Notes under the pieces: model-generated
What the model saw: the letters and a program-made list of their open reading frames with translations, nothing else
The model's database searches: none
Told to the model about the DNA's origin: nothing
Shown here: in pieces, positions 37,109 to 47,703 of the stretch
Position numbering within the stretch: position 1 is the first letter of the stretch
How the letters are laid out: every line of letters begins with the position of its first letter
DNA from: Actinobacillus porcinus
GTDB lineage: Bacteria; Pseudomonadota; Gammaproteobacteria; Enterobacterales; Pasteurellaceae
DNA length: 64,000 nucleotides
Assembly: GCF_901764995.1 (NCBI RefSeq)
Contig: NZ_CABFKI010000007.1
Coordinates: forward strand, 1 to 64,000
Direction of reading: 5' to 3'
Position numbers and translations under genes: made by a program

Positions 37109-38049
37109 TATTTCCCTGTTCTCACAAATTCTTCTAAATTTAACCGCACTTTGTTCACCAAGGTGGTGACAGCACTATCTGAAGCCCAAGCGACATGGGG
37201 CGTGACAATAAGATTTGGCATGGTTTTTGCTGCTAAAATTAATGGATTATCTTTTTCAGGCGGTTCTTTTGCCAATACATCCAATGCAGCCCCCGCCAAT
37301 TTTCCGCTTTTTAATGCGGCTAAAAGTGCGGTTTCATTGACCAACGGACCACGTCCTGTATTAATTAAACATGCCCCGTTTTTAAAATGTGACAAGGTTT
37401 CTTCATTAATTAAATTTTCAGTTTCTGCGGTTAATGGACAATGTAATGTGACAATATCCGCTTGCGCTAATACCTCATAAAAGGGCGTATAACCATCACG
37501 GCAAGCAGTCGCATTTTTATGTTCGGCATATAACACTTTCATCCCCAATAATGCGGCTAAACGCCCCACTTCTGAGCCTAAACTACCTTTGCCAATTACC
37601 CCAAGGGTTGAACCACGTACATCGGTAATAGGATGATCAAAATAGCAGAATTGTGGACTTTCCGCCCATTTGGCTTGTTGTTGATCGCGATACCATAAAT
37701 GTAAACTGTGTTTTAAGGTGAAAATTAAGCCTAATACATGTTCCGGTACAGTAACCGAAGAATAGCCCGCCACATTTTTCACCACAATCCCTAACTCTTT
37801 TGCCGCCACTAAATCAACGTTATTCGTTCCCGTTGCCGTTAAGGCAATGAGTTTTAACTTGGGTAATTGTTGCATCACTTCGCGGCTAAACACCACTTTG
37901 CTGGTAATAATAATGTCAGCCTCTAAAGCGCGTTCCATTACTTGATTTGCCGAAGTGGTTTCATATTCGACCCATTCATGTTCAAAATCAGGACGCGGAA
38001 TCGGTAAATGAGAAGGTAATGCTGTACTGTCAAGAAACACGATTTTCAT
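37108..38049 (-). CDS. D-2-hydroxyacid dehydrogenase family protein
   Basis: This 313-residue NAD(P)-dependent dehydrogenase is related to hydroxypyruvate/glycerate dehydrogenases. The nucleotide-binding motif GVIGKGSLGSEV is at about residue 147. The catalytic Arg is in NTGRGPLVNE, the Glu in ALDVLAKEPPEKDNP, and the His in VTPHVAWAS. I cannot say which 2-keto acid it reduces. It is the upstream partner of lolC (one-base overlap), an arrangement I recall near HI1556 of H. influenzae. The ATG at 38047-38049 lies 62 bases downstream of a family-B-type hairpin ending near 38116. Confidence 0.82.
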   Translation of the reverse strand: MKIVFLDSTALPSHLPIPRPDFEHEWVEYETTSANQVMERALEADIIITSKVVFSREVMQQLPKLKLIALTATGTNNVDLVAAKELGIVVKNVAGYSSVTVPEHVLGLIFTLKHSLHLWYRDQQQAKWAESPQFCYFDHPITDVRGSTLGVIGKGSLGSEVGRLAALLGMKVLYAEHKNATACRDGYTPFYEVLAQADIVTLHCPLTAETENLINEETLSHFKNGACLINTGRGPLVNETALLAALKSGKLAGAALDVLAKEPPEKDNPLILAAKTMPNLIVTPHVAWASDSAVTTLVNKVRLNLEEFVRTGK

Positions 38050-38082
38050 GGTTTATTCCTTACAGAAGTTAGTAATTGGGAT

Positions 38083-38116
38083 GAATAAACCTAGCATTAC
38101 TCATGCTAGGTTATTT
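38083..38116. terminator. hairpin of the AACCTAGCA/TGCTAGGTT type after kdsA
   Basis: AAACCTAGCAT and ATGCTAGGTT pair around TACTC and are followed by T residues on the plus strand. The same stem recurs at the ends of repeat family B (10436-10460 and 45470-45494) and at 45872-45902. On the minus strand it may terminate kdsA. Confidence 0.65.
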
Positions 38117-38130
38117 AGTGCTGAATACGC

Positions 38131-38991
<861 letters not shown>

Positions 38992-39022
38992 TTACTCCTT
39001 ATGGTATTTATCTAATTAATTA

Positions 39023-39835
39023 TTAGTTTAACAAATCCGATTCTAATGCCTTTTCCATTTCCGGTAACTGCGACATTAACATATAAGCAGTCGGGTCATC
39101 GGGGCATTGGTCAATAAAATACTGCAAATCTTCTACTGCCGCATGATATGCCCCCATTTGAGCTAACACTAAACCACGATCTCGTAATTCTAAGGCTTTT
39201 TCTTTTTTCTCTTTAATAAAGATAAGGCGATATTCAATATATTTAAACGCTGCGTCATTCATTTCTTCCCGAATTAAACAACTTTTCGCCATTTGCGCAA
39301 AGCGTTCCCTTAACTCTTTAGGTTCCGCAATAGCCAAATCATCCCTGCTTAATTGTGCGCCAAAGCCAAACGCGCCTTGATATAATTTCTGCAATTCTTC
39401 TTGACTTAGATATTGACCATTCCACGGATCAATAAACGCCGTTTGATTATCTACATCCGCACGTAAAATTAACTGTGTTGGAAATAAAACCGGATAAATC
39501 GGTAAATCTAATTTGTCCGCCAAATAGAGCAAAATACAACCAAGGCTCACCGGCATTCCCTGTTTACTTCGTAGCACATAGCTCATATATAAATTTTCCG
39601 GGCGGAAATAGGTATTAGGATCGCAATAAAACCCCCAATCGCCATACATTAATTGTAACAACTGGTGGATTTTTTCTTTCACATCCGCATCCGCCGGGAT
39701 AGCTTTACGGGCTTTACGAACCAAACCGCCCATCATTGAGCGAATGGTGCGTAAATCTTCCCCTTCATCTGATGCTGTCACCAGATAAAAACTTTCCATT
39801 TCTAAATAAAGTGCTAGTTTATCGTATTTCATCAT
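39023..39835 (-). CDS. sirB1: SirB1/transglutaminase-like protein with TPR tail
   Basis: This 270-residue cytoplasmic protein belongs to the SirB1 family. The transglutaminase-like N-terminal half has GMPVSLGCILLYLADKLDLPIYPV and the FIDPWNGQYLSQEEL region. The C terminus (about 180-262) has TPR-like helices (ALELRDRGLVLAQMGAYHAAVEDL). The function is not known, though the gene is widely linked to prmC and prfA. It starts inside the prmC stop (4-bp overlap), so translation is coupled. Confidence 0.82.
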   Translation of the reverse strand: MMKYDKLALYLEMESFYLVTASDEGEDLRTIRSMMGGLVRKARKAIPADADVKEKIHQLLQLMYGDWGFYCDPNTYFRPENLYMSYVLRSKQGMPVSLGCILLYLADKLDLPIYPVLFPTQLILRADVDNQTAFIDPWNGQYLSQEELQKLYQGAFGFGAQLSRDDLAIAEPKELRERFAQMAKSCLIREEMNDAAFKYIEYRLIFIKEKKEKALELRDRGLVLAQMGAYHAAVEDLQYFIDQCPDDPTAYMLMSQLPEMEKALESDLLN

Positions 39836-40692
39836 TTTAACCGAGCCAAAGTAACGCGTTCATTGTCGCCATAATCTTTTACCGTTGCAACCATTTCCCA
39901 CAAATTATTAGCAAAAAAAGATCGCACTTTTTCCCCTTGCTGCCAGCCGTGTTCTAAAAGTAGCCAACCTGAAGAATGTAAATAATTCGGTGCTTGTTCA
40001 ATAATATGGCGTAAATCCTTATATCCCTCTTCGTCAGATACCAATGCCGTTAAGGGTTCAAAACGCACATCCCCTTGTGTTAAATGCGCATCTTGCGGAT
40101 CGATATAAGGCGGATTGCTCACAATCAAATCAAATTTTTCCGCCACATTGTCAAACCACGAACTTTGACAAAATTCCACTTGTGGCAACTGATTTCGTAA
40201 GGCATTACGTTGCGCCAATGCCACGGCATTAGGCATTAAATCCACACCCAAAACTCTCGATTTTTGACCGCGCTTTTTCAATTCATCCGCCAACGCAAGC
40301 GCGATAGCACCTGTGCCTGTACCTAAATCTAAAATGGCTACTTGTTCCTTTTGCGGTATTCGTATTAACGCCTGCTCAACCAACACTTCTGTATCAGGAC
40401 GCGGAATTAAAGTATCCTTAGACACTTCTAAATTCAATGACCAAAAATCCGTTTCACCCAAAATATACGCCATCGGTTCGCCTGTGGCACGGCGTTGCAA
40501 AAGTGCGGTGAGTTTTTCTAAGGTTTGTTCATCTAATTCCGTTTCAGAAAACGCCAAAATTTGGGATTTAGATTTTCCTGTTACCGACTGCAAGATTAAA
40601 TGCACATCGACTTTCGCATTAAGATAGGGGTCATTGTGGAGATTTTCTGTCAAAAATAGTGCTGCGCTATGAAGCCATTGCTGATAATTCAT
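39832..40692 (-). CDS. prmC: peptide chain release factor N5-glutamine methyltransferase
   Basis: It methylates the Gln of the GGQ motif in release factors RF1 and RF2, improving termination. The 286-residue protein has an N-terminal helical domain, AdoMet motif I ILDLGTGTGAIALAL at about residue 115, and the catalytic NPPYID motif at about 186. It is located between prfA, its substrate gene, and sirB1, and its stop overlaps the next start by 4 bases. A uptake-sequence core lies inside at about 40500. Confidence 0.94.
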   Translation of the reverse strand: MNYQQWLHSAALFLTENLHNDPYLNAKVDVHLILQSVTGKSKSQILAFSETELDEQTLEKLTALLQRRATGEPMAYILGETDFWSLNLEVSKDTLIPRPDTEVLVEQALIRIPQKEQVAILDLGTGTGAIALALADELKKRGQKSRVLGVDLMPNAVALAQRNALRNQLPQVEFCQSSWFDNVAEKFDLIVSNPPYIDPQDAHLTQGDVRFEPLTALVSDEEGYKDLRHIIEQAPNYLHSSGWLLLEHGWQQGEKVRSFFANNLWEMVATVKDYGDNERVTLARLK

Positions 40693-40753
40693 TCTCTCGT
40701 TTCCGACTGTAAAAAGGCTTTGGTGTGACGAATAAGGATGACATAAGCGAAAA

Positions 40754-40774
40754 GGACAGGCATAAAGCCTGTCC
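40754..40774. repeat. short repeat family A hairpin
   Basis: GGACAGGC-ATAAA-GCCTGTCC followed by CTACG is the second hairpin of repeat family A, standing alone between prmC and prfA. It could terminate prfA transcription on the minus strand. Confidence 0.75.
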
Positions 40775-40788
40775 CTACGCAGATAAAA

Positions 40789-41871
40789 TTAATTATTCTC
40801 TGACAAAGCTGCCAACTGGTCTGCTTGATATTCCGTAATAATCGGTTGAATCAACTCATCAATTTTACCGTTCATTACTTCGTCCAAACGATATACCGTT
40901 AAGTTAATACGGTGATCGGTCACACGACCTTGCGGATAGTTATAAGTACGGATTTTATCCGAGCGGTCGCCTGAACCTAAAAGGTTACGGCGCGTATCCG
41001 CTTGTTCTGCTGCTTGGCGTTCCTGTTCCACTTGAACAATACGCGAAGCCAAAACGGATAAGGCTTTCGCTTTGTTTTTGTGCTGTGAACGTTCGTCCTG
41101 ACATTCCACCACAATACCCGTTGGAATATGGGTAATACGCACTGCGGAATCTGTGGTATTAACGTGCTGACCACCTGCGCCCGAAGAACGGTAGGTATCA
41201 ATGCGCAAATCTGCCGGGTTAATTTCAGGCATTTCGCTTTCAGGCAATTCAGGCATAACCGCCACCGTACAAGCAGAAGTATGAATACGTCCTTGGCTTT
41301 CGGTTTTAGGTACGCGTTGAACACGATGACCGCCCGACTCAAATTTCAGCTGACCATAAACCCCTTCACCTGAAATTTTCACAATGATCTCTTTATATCC
41401 GCCCTGTTCACTTTCGTTGGCAGACATTTCTTCAATGCGCCAGCGTTTGCTCTCGCAATAGCGGCTGTACATACGATATAAATCGCCGGCAAAAATCCCT
41501 GCTTCATCGCCACCGGTTCCCGCACGGATTTCTAAATAAGCATTAAATTCATCGTGGGGATCTTTTGGTAATAATAAAATCTGCAAATGATTTTCAAGGC
41601 TTTCAATTTCCGCTTTATTTTCCGCAATTTCTTCCGCTGCCATATCCTTCATGTCAGGATCATCCAGCAATAATTGCGCTTCTTCGATATCCGTATTCAG
41701 TTTTTTCCAACGATTAAACGTTTTCACCACTTCTTCTAACTGCGCATATTCCTTTGAATAAGCACGGAATTTATCTTGATCGTTGATCACTGAAGCATCG
41801 CCTAATAACGCCTGTAATTCTTCGTGACGTTCTGAAAGGCTGTCTAATTTACTGATAATACTGTCTTTCAT
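40789..41871 (-). CDS. prfA: peptide chain release factor 1
   Basis: RF1 recognises UAA and UAG in the ribosome and triggers peptide release. The 360-residue protein has the N-terminal coiled-coil region, the domain-2 PxT-type recognition region, and the catalytic [12 protein letters not shown] loop with GGQ at about residues 234-236. The frame is open 51 bases farther upstream, but the conserved start is [12 protein letters not shown], so I place it at 41871. It is the first gene of the prfA-prmC-sirB1-kdsA run. Confidence 0.96.
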   Translation of the reverse strand: MKDSIISKLDSLSERHEELQALLGDASVINDQDKFRAYSKEYAQLEEVVKTFNRWKKLNTDIEEAQLLLDDPDMKDMAAEEIAENKAEIESLENHLQILLLPKDPHDEFNAYLEIRAGTGGDEAGIFAGDLYRMYSRYCESKRWRIEEMSANESEQGGYKEIIVKISGEGVYGQLKFESGGHRVQRVPKTESQGRIHTSACTVAVMPELPESEMPEINPADLRIDTYRSSGAGGQHVNTTDSAVRITHIPTGIVVECQDERSQHKNKAKALSVLASRIVQVEQERQAAEQADTRRNLLGSGDRSDKIRTYNYPQGRVTDHRINLTVYRLDEVMNGKIDELIQPIITEYQADQLAALSENN

Positions 41872-42008
41872 TAAAAACCTATGATGTGTTGAATTCTTGT
41901 TAATGAGTAAAAAAATCGGCACATTCTATCATAAATTCAACCTGAATACATTGACTTTTCTATGGGTTCTTCAGTAGATTATGACGATTTTATTTTCGGA
42001 GAAAATTT

Positions 42009-42506
42009 ATGCGAATTTATATTATGCGTCACGGTGAAGCAGAAATGCTTGCACCTTCGGACAAAGAGCGTCATTTAACCCCGCTGGGCAAAGAACAAGC
42101 GGCAGAGCAAGGGCAATGGTTAAAAAACACGTTAAATTCCACCGCACTTGATAAAGTGATCGTAAGTCCTTATGTGCGCGCGTTGGAAACCTTTGAAGCC
42201 ATTAATGCGGAATTCAATCATACCCTTAGCGATTTAACCGAATCTTGGGACAACGTCACACCTTACGGCAATCCTGAATTAGTTCGCAATTATTTAGATG
42301 TGTTAGCGGAAGAAAATAATGGCGATAACTTGACCATTCTCATTGTGTCTCATTTGCCACTTGTAGGGGAATTGGTGAAAGAATTTTGTGGGAAAAATAC
42401 CGTGAGTTTTCATCCTGCCACAATAGCCGTCATTGATTGGGATTGGATGAATGACAAAGGCGTATTAGTTGAAGCCAAATTACCAAGCGCAATATCCGTT
42501 TATTAA
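42009..42506 (+). CDS. sixA: phosphohistidine phosphatase SixA
   Basis: This 165-residue histidine phosphatase removes phosphate from phosphohistidine signalling proteins such as PTS components. The N-terminal RHG motif (MRIYIMRHGEAEM) holds the catalytic His, the second arginine region is VSPYVRALETFE, and the second His is in VSHLPLVGEL. CGGAGA precedes the ATG. It is monocistronic and convergent with folE, sharing a terminator. Confidence 0.9.
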   Translation: MRIYIMRHGEAEMLAPSDKERHLTPLGKEQAAEQGQWLKNTLNSTALDKVIVSPYVRALETFEAINAEFNHTLSDLTESWDNVTPYGNPELVRNYLDVLAEENNGDNLTILIVSHLPLVGELVKEFCGKNTVSFHPATIAVIDWDWMNDKGVLVEAKLPSAISVY

Positions 42507-42516
42507 GCAAAAACAA

Positions 42517-42539
42517 TATGGGGCAACAACTGCCCCATA
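42517..42539. terminator. bidirectional terminator between sixA and folE
   Basis: TATGGGGCA and TGCCCCATA form a perfect 9-bp stem with a 5-base loop between the convergent genes. Confidence 0.8.
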
Positions 42540-42551
42540 CTTAATGTTTTC

Positions 42552-43205
42552 TTATTTATTAATCAGACTCAAAAATTCTTTACGTGTTTCACGATCATCT
42601 AAGAACACGCCGCCAAATGCCGATGTCACTGTGTAACTATTGGTGTCTTTAATACCGCGACATTTTACGCAGAAATGGGTCGCTTTCATATAAACCGCCA
42701 CATCTTCCGTTTCAAGAATCGTTTGAAATGCCAATAAAATTTGTTCCGTTAAACGTTCTTGTACCTGAGGACGTTGAGCAAAGAATTGCACCACTCGATT
42801 GATTTTTGATAACCCAATCACCCATTTTTTCGGGTAATACGCCACAGAAACCAACCCGTCAATGGTCACAAAATGATGCTCACAGGTACTGGTTAAGGTT
42901 ACATCATTCACCAATACCATTTCGCTCACTTTCATGCGGTTTTCAATATTGGTAATTTTGGGGAAGTTCGCGTAATCCAAACCGCTAAAAATTTCGTCCA
43001 CGTACATTTTAGCCAAGCGCGTAGGGGTTTCTTCCAAACTATCGTCCGTTAAATCCAAACCGATTAATTCCATCACTTCGCGCATTTTTTGCTGAATTTC
43101 AGTACGGCGTTCATCTTTCGCCATACGCAATGTTTTCATTGGGGTTTCAATTCCCTTTTCAATTAAGGCAGCACGAACTTTTTCCGCTTCTGCTGAAATC
43201 GCCAT
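42552..43205 (-). CDS. folE: GTP cyclohydrolase I
   Basis: It converts GTP to dihydroneopterin triphosphate, the first step of folate synthesis. The 217-residue protein shows [16 protein letters not shown] (zinc and substrate site), the substrate region [23 protein letters not shown], and the second zinc Cys in [11 protein letters not shown]. It stands alone, divergent from asnS; the 176-bp gap with asnS holds a variant uptake sequence (near 43289). Confidence 0.95.
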   Translation of the reverse strand: MAISAEAEKVRAALIEKGIETPMKTLRMAKDERRTEIQQKMREVMELIGLDLTDDSLEETPTRLAKMYVDEIFSGLDYANFPKITNIENRMKVSEMVLVNDVTLTSTCEHHFVTIDGLVSVAYYPKKWVIGLSKINRVVQFFAQRPQVQERLTEQILLAFQTILETEDVAVYMKATHFCVKCRGIKDTNSYTVTSAFGGVFLDDRETRKEFLSLINK

Positions 43206-43381
43206 TTTTTATCCTTTAATACTTTTTATTCTTAGAGCCAAGTCAAAATTAATGGCGCATTCTAGCAAAATCAGCAAGAAGATTAAACAAAGCGCGGTCT
43301 TTTTTTTTGGTAATTTCACTAAATTAGGGTAAACTAGAGCGCGTTTTTTACATCACAAATCTATTTTATTCGGAGATAAAA

Positions 43382-44785
43382 ATGGCAAAAATTGCAACTA
43401 TCGTTGATGTTCTACAGGGTAAAGTAGCCATTGGCGAAAAAGTAACAGTACGCGGTTGGGTTCGTACACGCCGCGATTCAAAAGCAGGTTTCTCATTCTT
43501 AGCGGTTTATGACGGTTCTTGTTTTGACCCGATTCAAGCGGTAATCAATAGCAATGTGACAAATTATCAAGATGAAGTATTGCGCTTAACAACCGGCTGT
43601 TCTGTTATTGTGACAGGGGAAGTGGTTGCTTCACAAGGGGAAGGTCAAGCAGTCGAATTACAAGCGGAAAGCGTTGAAGTAACAGGTTGGGTAGAAGATC
43701 CGGATACCTATCCAATGGCAGCAAAACGCCACTCTATCGAATACCTACGCGAAGTAGCTCATCTTCGTCCACGCACGAATTTAATTGGTGCGGTAGCGCG
43801 TGTTCGTCACTGTTTAGCACAAGCCATTCATCGTTTCTTCCACGAACAAGGTTTCTACTGGGTGGCTACCCCATTAATCACCGCGTCAGATACGGAAGGT
43901 GCGGGCGAAATGTTCCGTGTTTCAACGCTAGATCTTGAAAATTTACCACGCACAGATAAAGGTGCGGTGGATTTTTCACAAGATTTCTTTGGCAAAGAAT
44001 CCTTCTTAACGGTTTCAGGTCAACTTAACGGCGAAACCTACGCTTGTGCTTTAAGCAAAATTTACACCTTCGGTCCAACGTTCCGTGCAGAAAACTCAAA
44101 CACGACTCGTCACTTAGCAGAATTCTGGATGGTTGAACCTGAAATTGCTTTCGCAGATTTAGCTGATAACGCTAAAGTGGCAGAAGATATGTTGAAATAT
44201 GTGTTCAAAGCGGTATTAACAGAACGCCGTGACGACTTAGAATTTTTCGTTAAACACGTAGATAAAGATGTGATCACACGTCTTGAAAACTTCATCAACT
44301 CACCATTTGCACAAATCGATTATACGGATGCGATTGATGTGTTATTAAAATCAGGCAAAAAATTCGAATTCCCGGTTTCTTGGGGTATCGACCTATCGTC
44401 TGAACACGAGCGTTATTTAGCGGAAGAACATTTCAAATCGCCTGTGGTGGTGAAAAACTATCCGAAAGACATTAAAGCTTTCTACATGCGTTTAAATGAT
44501 GACGGTAAAACCGTTGCTGCGATGGACGTGTTAGCCCCGGGAATTGGTGAAATTATCGGTGGTTCACAACGTGAAGAACGTTTAGATGTATTAGATAAAC
44601 GCATGGTAGAAATGGGCTTAAAACCTGAAGATTACTGGTGGTATCGCGATTTACGCAAATACGGTACCGTACCTCATTCAGGCTTCGGCTTAGGATTTGA
44701 GCGTTTAATCGTATACGTGACCGGCGTACAAAATATCCGCGATGTTATTCCATTCCCACGCGCGCCACGTAACGCGAATTTCTAA
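43382..44785 (+). CDS. asnS: asparaginyl-tRNA synthetase
   Basis: This class IIb synthetase charges tRNA-Asn. The 467-residue protein has an N-terminal OB-fold anticodon-binding domain ([26 protein letters not shown]), then class II motifs: motif 2 region [26 protein letters not shown] and motif 3 [15 protein letters not shown], ending [28 protein letters not shown] precedes the ATG. Confidence 0.97.
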   Translation: MAKIATIVDVLQGKVAIGEKVTVRGWVRTRRDSKAGFSFLAVYDGSCFDPIQAVINSNVTNYQDEVLRLTTGCSVIVTGEVVASQGEGQAVELQAESVEVTGWVEDPDTYPMAAKRHSIEYLREVAHLRPRTNLIGAVARVRHCLAQAIHRFFHEQGFYWVATPLITASDTEGAGEMFRVSTLDLENLPRTDKGAVDFSQDFFGKESFLTVSGQLNGETYACALSKIYTFGPTFRAENSNTTRHLAEFWMVEPEIAFADLADNAKVAEDMLKYVFKAVLTERRDDLEFFVKHVDKDVITRLENFINSPFAQIDYTDAIDVLLKSGKKFEFPVSWGIDLSSEHERYLAEEHFKSPVVVKNYPKDIKAFYMRLNDDGKTVAAMDVLAPGIGEIIGGSQREERLDVLDKRMVEMGLKPEDYWWYRDLRKYGTVPHSGFGLGFERLIVYVTGVQNIRDVIPFPRAPRNANF

Positions 44786-44799
44786 TTTGACCTATAAAT

Positions 44800-44827
44800 T
44801 AACCGCACTTTTAATGTGCGGTTTTTT
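44800..44827. terminator. terminator of asnS built from an inverted uptake sequence
   Basis: AACCGCAC and GTGCGGTT pair around TTTTAAT and are followed by T residues. One arm contains the uptake-sequence core ACCGCACTT. Confidence 0.8.
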
Positions 44828-44854
44828 ATCTTAACTGAACGAAGCAAAAACAAA

Positions 44855-45379
44855 ATGAAAAAACACACACTACTTCTCTCTTTTTTACTGGGGACGGCAA
44901 TGGTATTGACAACACCTACTGCCGGCGCAGAAATTACCCCGACACTACAAAGCTTTAAGTTTCAAGGAAAAAATTATCCACCTGAAAAAGCTAAAAGCCA
45001 GCCCGTAATGCAAACTCAACTCTTAGAACAAATTCAGGCAGCAAAAGAATACGATAATTCTCTCGCTAAGCAATTTAAGGATAATCCCAAATTAATCCCC
45101 TTTAATGATTTATTTGAGGAATACAGCAAGGTTTTTAAAAATAATGACGTCCTTTTATTAGACATTTTAAATGGCAACTATAATACGAAAGTGTTAAATG
45201 CCTATCTTGCCTATTACGAAAATATGCTCACAAACTTTAAACAGAATAAAGAACTTTTTGCTGAAAGAGATGGAAATCAAGCTGTTGTAAAAAACCTATC
45301 CATTATGTTTGATAAGTTAATGGTGCAACATGATGGGCAAATAAAATTCTTCGACCAGCTTAAGAAAATTAATTTGTAA
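44855..45379 (+). CDS. small secreted protein of unknown function
   Basis: I do not recognise this 174-residue protein. It begins with a clear signal peptide (MKKHTLLLSFLLGTAMVLTTPTAGAE, cleavage near residue 24). The mature part is charged and helix-rich, with no cysteines and no obvious catalytic motif (YENMLTNFKQNKELFAERDGN). The frame is open 39 bases upstream, but that part overlaps the asnS terminator, so I use the ATG at 44855. It is followed by a family B repeat, so it is probably a single-gene unit. Confidence 0.7.
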   Translation: MKKHTLLLSFLLGTAMVLTTPTAGAEITPTLQSFKFQGKNYPPEKAKSQPVMQTQLLEQIQAAKEYDNSLAKQFKDNPKLIPFNDLFEEYSKVFKNNDVLLLDILNGNYNTKVLNAYLAYYENMLTNFKQNKELFAERDGNQAVVKNLSIMFDKLMVQHDGQIKFFDQLKKINL

Positions 45380-45388
45380 TATTTTACG

Positions 45389-45494
45389 CCCTATACAAGG
45401 GGTATAGGATTGCTTAATCTGAGCCACTCACAGCTCTTACATACAGCCCCTGTGGGGCTGAGTTTAATGAACCTAGCACGGCTCGTGCTAGGTT
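45389..45494. repeat. multi-hairpin dispersed repeat, family B, copy 2
   Basis: It has the same order of stems as 10353-10460: CTATAC/GTATAG, then a GAGCC..GCTC region, then CAGCCCC/GGGGCTG, then CCTAGCACG/CGTGCTAGG. It follows the secreted-protein gene and may terminate it. Confidence 0.85.
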
Positions 45495-45553
45495 TGCTCT
45501 CGGTGAACATCCTGCGCGTTTAAAGTGCTTTTTCACACCCTATTTTCCTAAAT

Positions 45554-45569
45554 TGTGATCCCCCTCACG
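45554..45569. promoter_or_regulatory. probable CRP-like site upstream of small membrane gene
   Basis: TGTGATCCCCCTCACG matches the CRP consensus except for the last base of the second half-site. It is centred about 70 bp before the ATG at 45631. FNR or another family member could also use such a site. Confidence 0.4.
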
Positions 45570-45630
45570 GAAACATCTTATTAATTTCTGCACAATAGCC
45601 ATAACAGGAACAAAAGCTGTGGTGGTGAGT

Positions 45631-45864
45631 ATGAAACATTCCAATCCGTTTTTTCATTTACTCGAAGAACTCAGTTTGCTTATTCTTATTACGCCTGTGG
45701 TATTTGGTGTGTTGTTGTATGAACAAGGCATTGAGGGATTTCGGCTAGTTTGTATTGCGCTTATTGGCAGTATTTGTGTGTGGGCAGTGTATTTTACCTT
45801 GAAGTTATTGCCATACACATCGACAAACAAACCTACGCGAAACTTATCGAAGAAAGAATTCTAA
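45631..45864 (+). CDS. small inner-membrane protein of unknown function
   Basis: This 77-residue protein has two hydrophobic segments, ELSLLILITPVVFGVLLY and LVCIALIGSICVWAVYF, and a basic C-terminal tail. I do not recognise a family. In-frame GTG codons exist just upstream, at 45619 and 45622, but the ATG at 45631 is the simplest start. It is flanked by a possible CRP site upstream and a family B-type hairpin downstream. Confidence 0.6.
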   Translation: MKHSNPFFHLLEELSLLILITPVVFGVLLYEQGIEGFRLVCIALIGSICVWAVYFTLKLLPYTSTNKPTRNLSKKEF

Positions 45865-45871
45865 AACAAAA

Positions 45872-45902
45872 AATAACCTAGCACGCGCTGTGCTAGGTTA
45901 TT
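45872..45902. terminator. family B-type hairpin terminator
   Basis: AATAACCTAGCAC and GTGCTAGGTTATT pair around the centre and are followed by T residues. It is the same stem as the last hairpin of repeat family B and serves the small membrane gene and the convergent gene at 45938. Confidence 0.75.
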
Positions 45903-45937
45903 AATTTTCTCATTGAGAGTAAAAAAGATCTGCTATC

Positions 45938-46711
45938 TTAATTCAGCTGTTTATCCGAAAAAAGATCATCACATTCCCAACCAATATATTCGCCGGAAAG
46001 TTGATTCGCCAGTTGTTCAAAATATTCCACTAATTTAAATATTTCCTGCGAATCTAATTTAATTTCCTGTATTAATTTTGCCATATACATCATTTCTTCA
46101 TCGTTCACAGGAACAAGCTCGTCCGTATATTGAATTTGATTAAACGGCACATCACTTAACCGCACTTTTTCAATAAACTTTTGCAAATTATCCTTATCAT
46201 CAAAATGAAAACGATGCTCAACCACATAAGTGTCACTCAAAGCGCGGTTATTTTGGGTTAACATTTCCAGAATTTCTTCTGTCGCATTGATCTTCATTTC
46301 TAATGGCGAAGGCAATAAGAAATCAAAATATAAATCCCATTCCGCATCGCGCTGGGTTTCTATATCATCAACACCGTCAATTTGACTTAACACCGTCAAA
46401 AATACCGCAGTATCACTGGTATAGAAATACAATTTCGATTTTCCTGCCGACATAATATTGCCTGCGTAAAGGGTATCAGGCAATGCAGAAAGTTGCGTTA
46501 AGGCCTTAAAGGTTTGACGCGTTAAGCGTTCATATTCTTCTTCATTCGGCAAACCGGTTTCATCGTCCGTTTCATAAGGCAACGAAAATTGCACCACATA
46601 ACCCGATTGCGGATGGGGAAACTGTTCAAACAAACTCAGATTTGCTGAAAACACAGCTACCTTATCATTTAACGTAGAACGATAAGTTTGCCAATTTTGC
46701 TCAATATCCAT
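45938..46711 (-). CDS. DUF695/RraB-like protein of HI0040 type
   Basis: This 257-residue protein has two parts. The first (about 1-140) fits a DUF695-like domain (NWQTYRSTLNDKVAVFSANLSL, RDAEWDLYFDFLLPSP). The second (about 155-245) resembles the RNase E inhibitor RraB fold (VEHRFHFDDKDNLQKFIEKV ending WECDDLFS). The function is not established. It is 9 bp after xthA on the same strand, an order I recall from H. influenzae (HI0040-xthA), so they are probably co-transcribed. Confidence 0.65.
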   Translation of the reverse strand: MDIEQNWQTYRSTLNDKVAVFSANLSLFEQFPHPQSGYVVQFSLPYETDDETGLPNEEEYERLTRQTFKALTQLSALPDTLYAGNIMSAGKSKLYFYTSDTAVFLTVLSQIDGVDDIETQRDAEWDLYFDFLLPSPLEMKINATEEILEMLTQNNRALSDTYVVEHRFHFDDKDNLQKFIEKVRLSDVPFNQIQYTDELVPVNDEEMMYMAKLIQEIKLDSQEIFKLVEYFEQLANQLSGEYIGWECDDLFSDKQLN

Positions 46712-46720
46712 TTTTTAGCC

Positions 46721-47521
46721 TTATTCAAATGTCGCCCAAATTGGCGCGTGATCGGATGGTTTTTCCATGGCGCGAATATCTAACGCAATCCCGGTATCCA
46801 CACAACGCGCCGCTAATTTTTCATTGGCAAGAATATGGTCAATACGCAAACCACGGTTATCATCAAAGCCTTTTGAGCGATAATCAAACCACGAGAATTT
46901 GTCATTCACCGTTGGGTTTAATTTACGGAACGTATCTTGCAATCCAAAGCCATATAAGCGTTGATACCATTCGCGTTCTTCAGGTAAAAAGGAACATTTT
47001 CCTGTACGCAACCAGCGTTTACGGTTTTCTTCGCCAATGCCAATATCTAAATCCGTTGGACTGATGTTCATATCCCCCATAATCACCACGTTTTCAGCGG
47101 TTAAATCTTGCTCTAAGTAACGCTGTAAATCCGCGTAGAATTTTTCTTTTGCGGGGAATTTGGTTTCATGATTGCGCGCTTCACCTTGTGGAAAATAGCC
47201 GTTAATCACCGTTAATTCACCAAAAGGTGTCTCAAAATCCGCCATAATAATACGGCGTTGCGCATCTTCAGCATCCGTGGGAAACCCTTTGCGCACCGCT
47301 TTCGGCTGTTGTTTCGAAAACAACGCCACGCCATAATGCCCTTTTTGTCCGTGATGAAACACGTGATAGCCCAAGTTTTCCACCAGTTCATAAGGAAATT
47401 GTTCATCCGCCACTTTGATTTCTTGTAAGCCTAAAATATCAGGTTGATAGGTTGCAACAAGTTGTTCTAATTGATGTGGACGCGCGCGCAATCCGTTAAT
47501 ATTAAAAGAGATAATTTTCAT
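46721..47521 (-). CDS. xthA: exodeoxyribonuclease III
   Basis: This AP endonuclease/3'-5' exonuclease acts in base-excision repair. The 266-residue protein has the early [18 protein letters not shown], the catalytic Glu in ILGLQEIKV, the [14 protein letters not shown] segment, RIDHILA and the final [10 protein letters not shown]. These are family hallmarks, and length and start match E. coli ExoIII. It is the first gene of a two-gene unit with the HI0040-like gene. Confidence 0.95.
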   Translation of the reverse strand: MKIISFNINGLRARPHQLEQLVATYQPDILGLQEIKVADEQFPYELVENLGYHVFHHGQKGHYGVALFSKQQPKAVRKGFPTDAEDAQRRIIMADFETPFGELTVINGYFPQGEARNHETKFPAKEKFYADLQRYLEQDLTAENVVIMGDMNISPTDLDIGIGEENRKRWLRTGKCSFLPEEREWYQRLYGFGLQDTFRKLNPTVNDKFSWFDYRSKGFDDNRGLRIDHILANEKLAARCVDTGIALDIRAMEKPSDHAPIWATFE

Positions 47522-47703
47522 TGGTTGTCCTAGTTGAAATATATTGACGCCATTATACTGATTTTATCGGATTTTACGAAATTTAAACGGCATTATGTCG
47601 GGCGTACAAAAGGCATATAACCCATAATATCCAAATTTAATTGGAATTTTCACCGCACTTTTATGCTAAAATCAGGCTAATTTTTTGAAAACAGGATAAA
47701 TTT

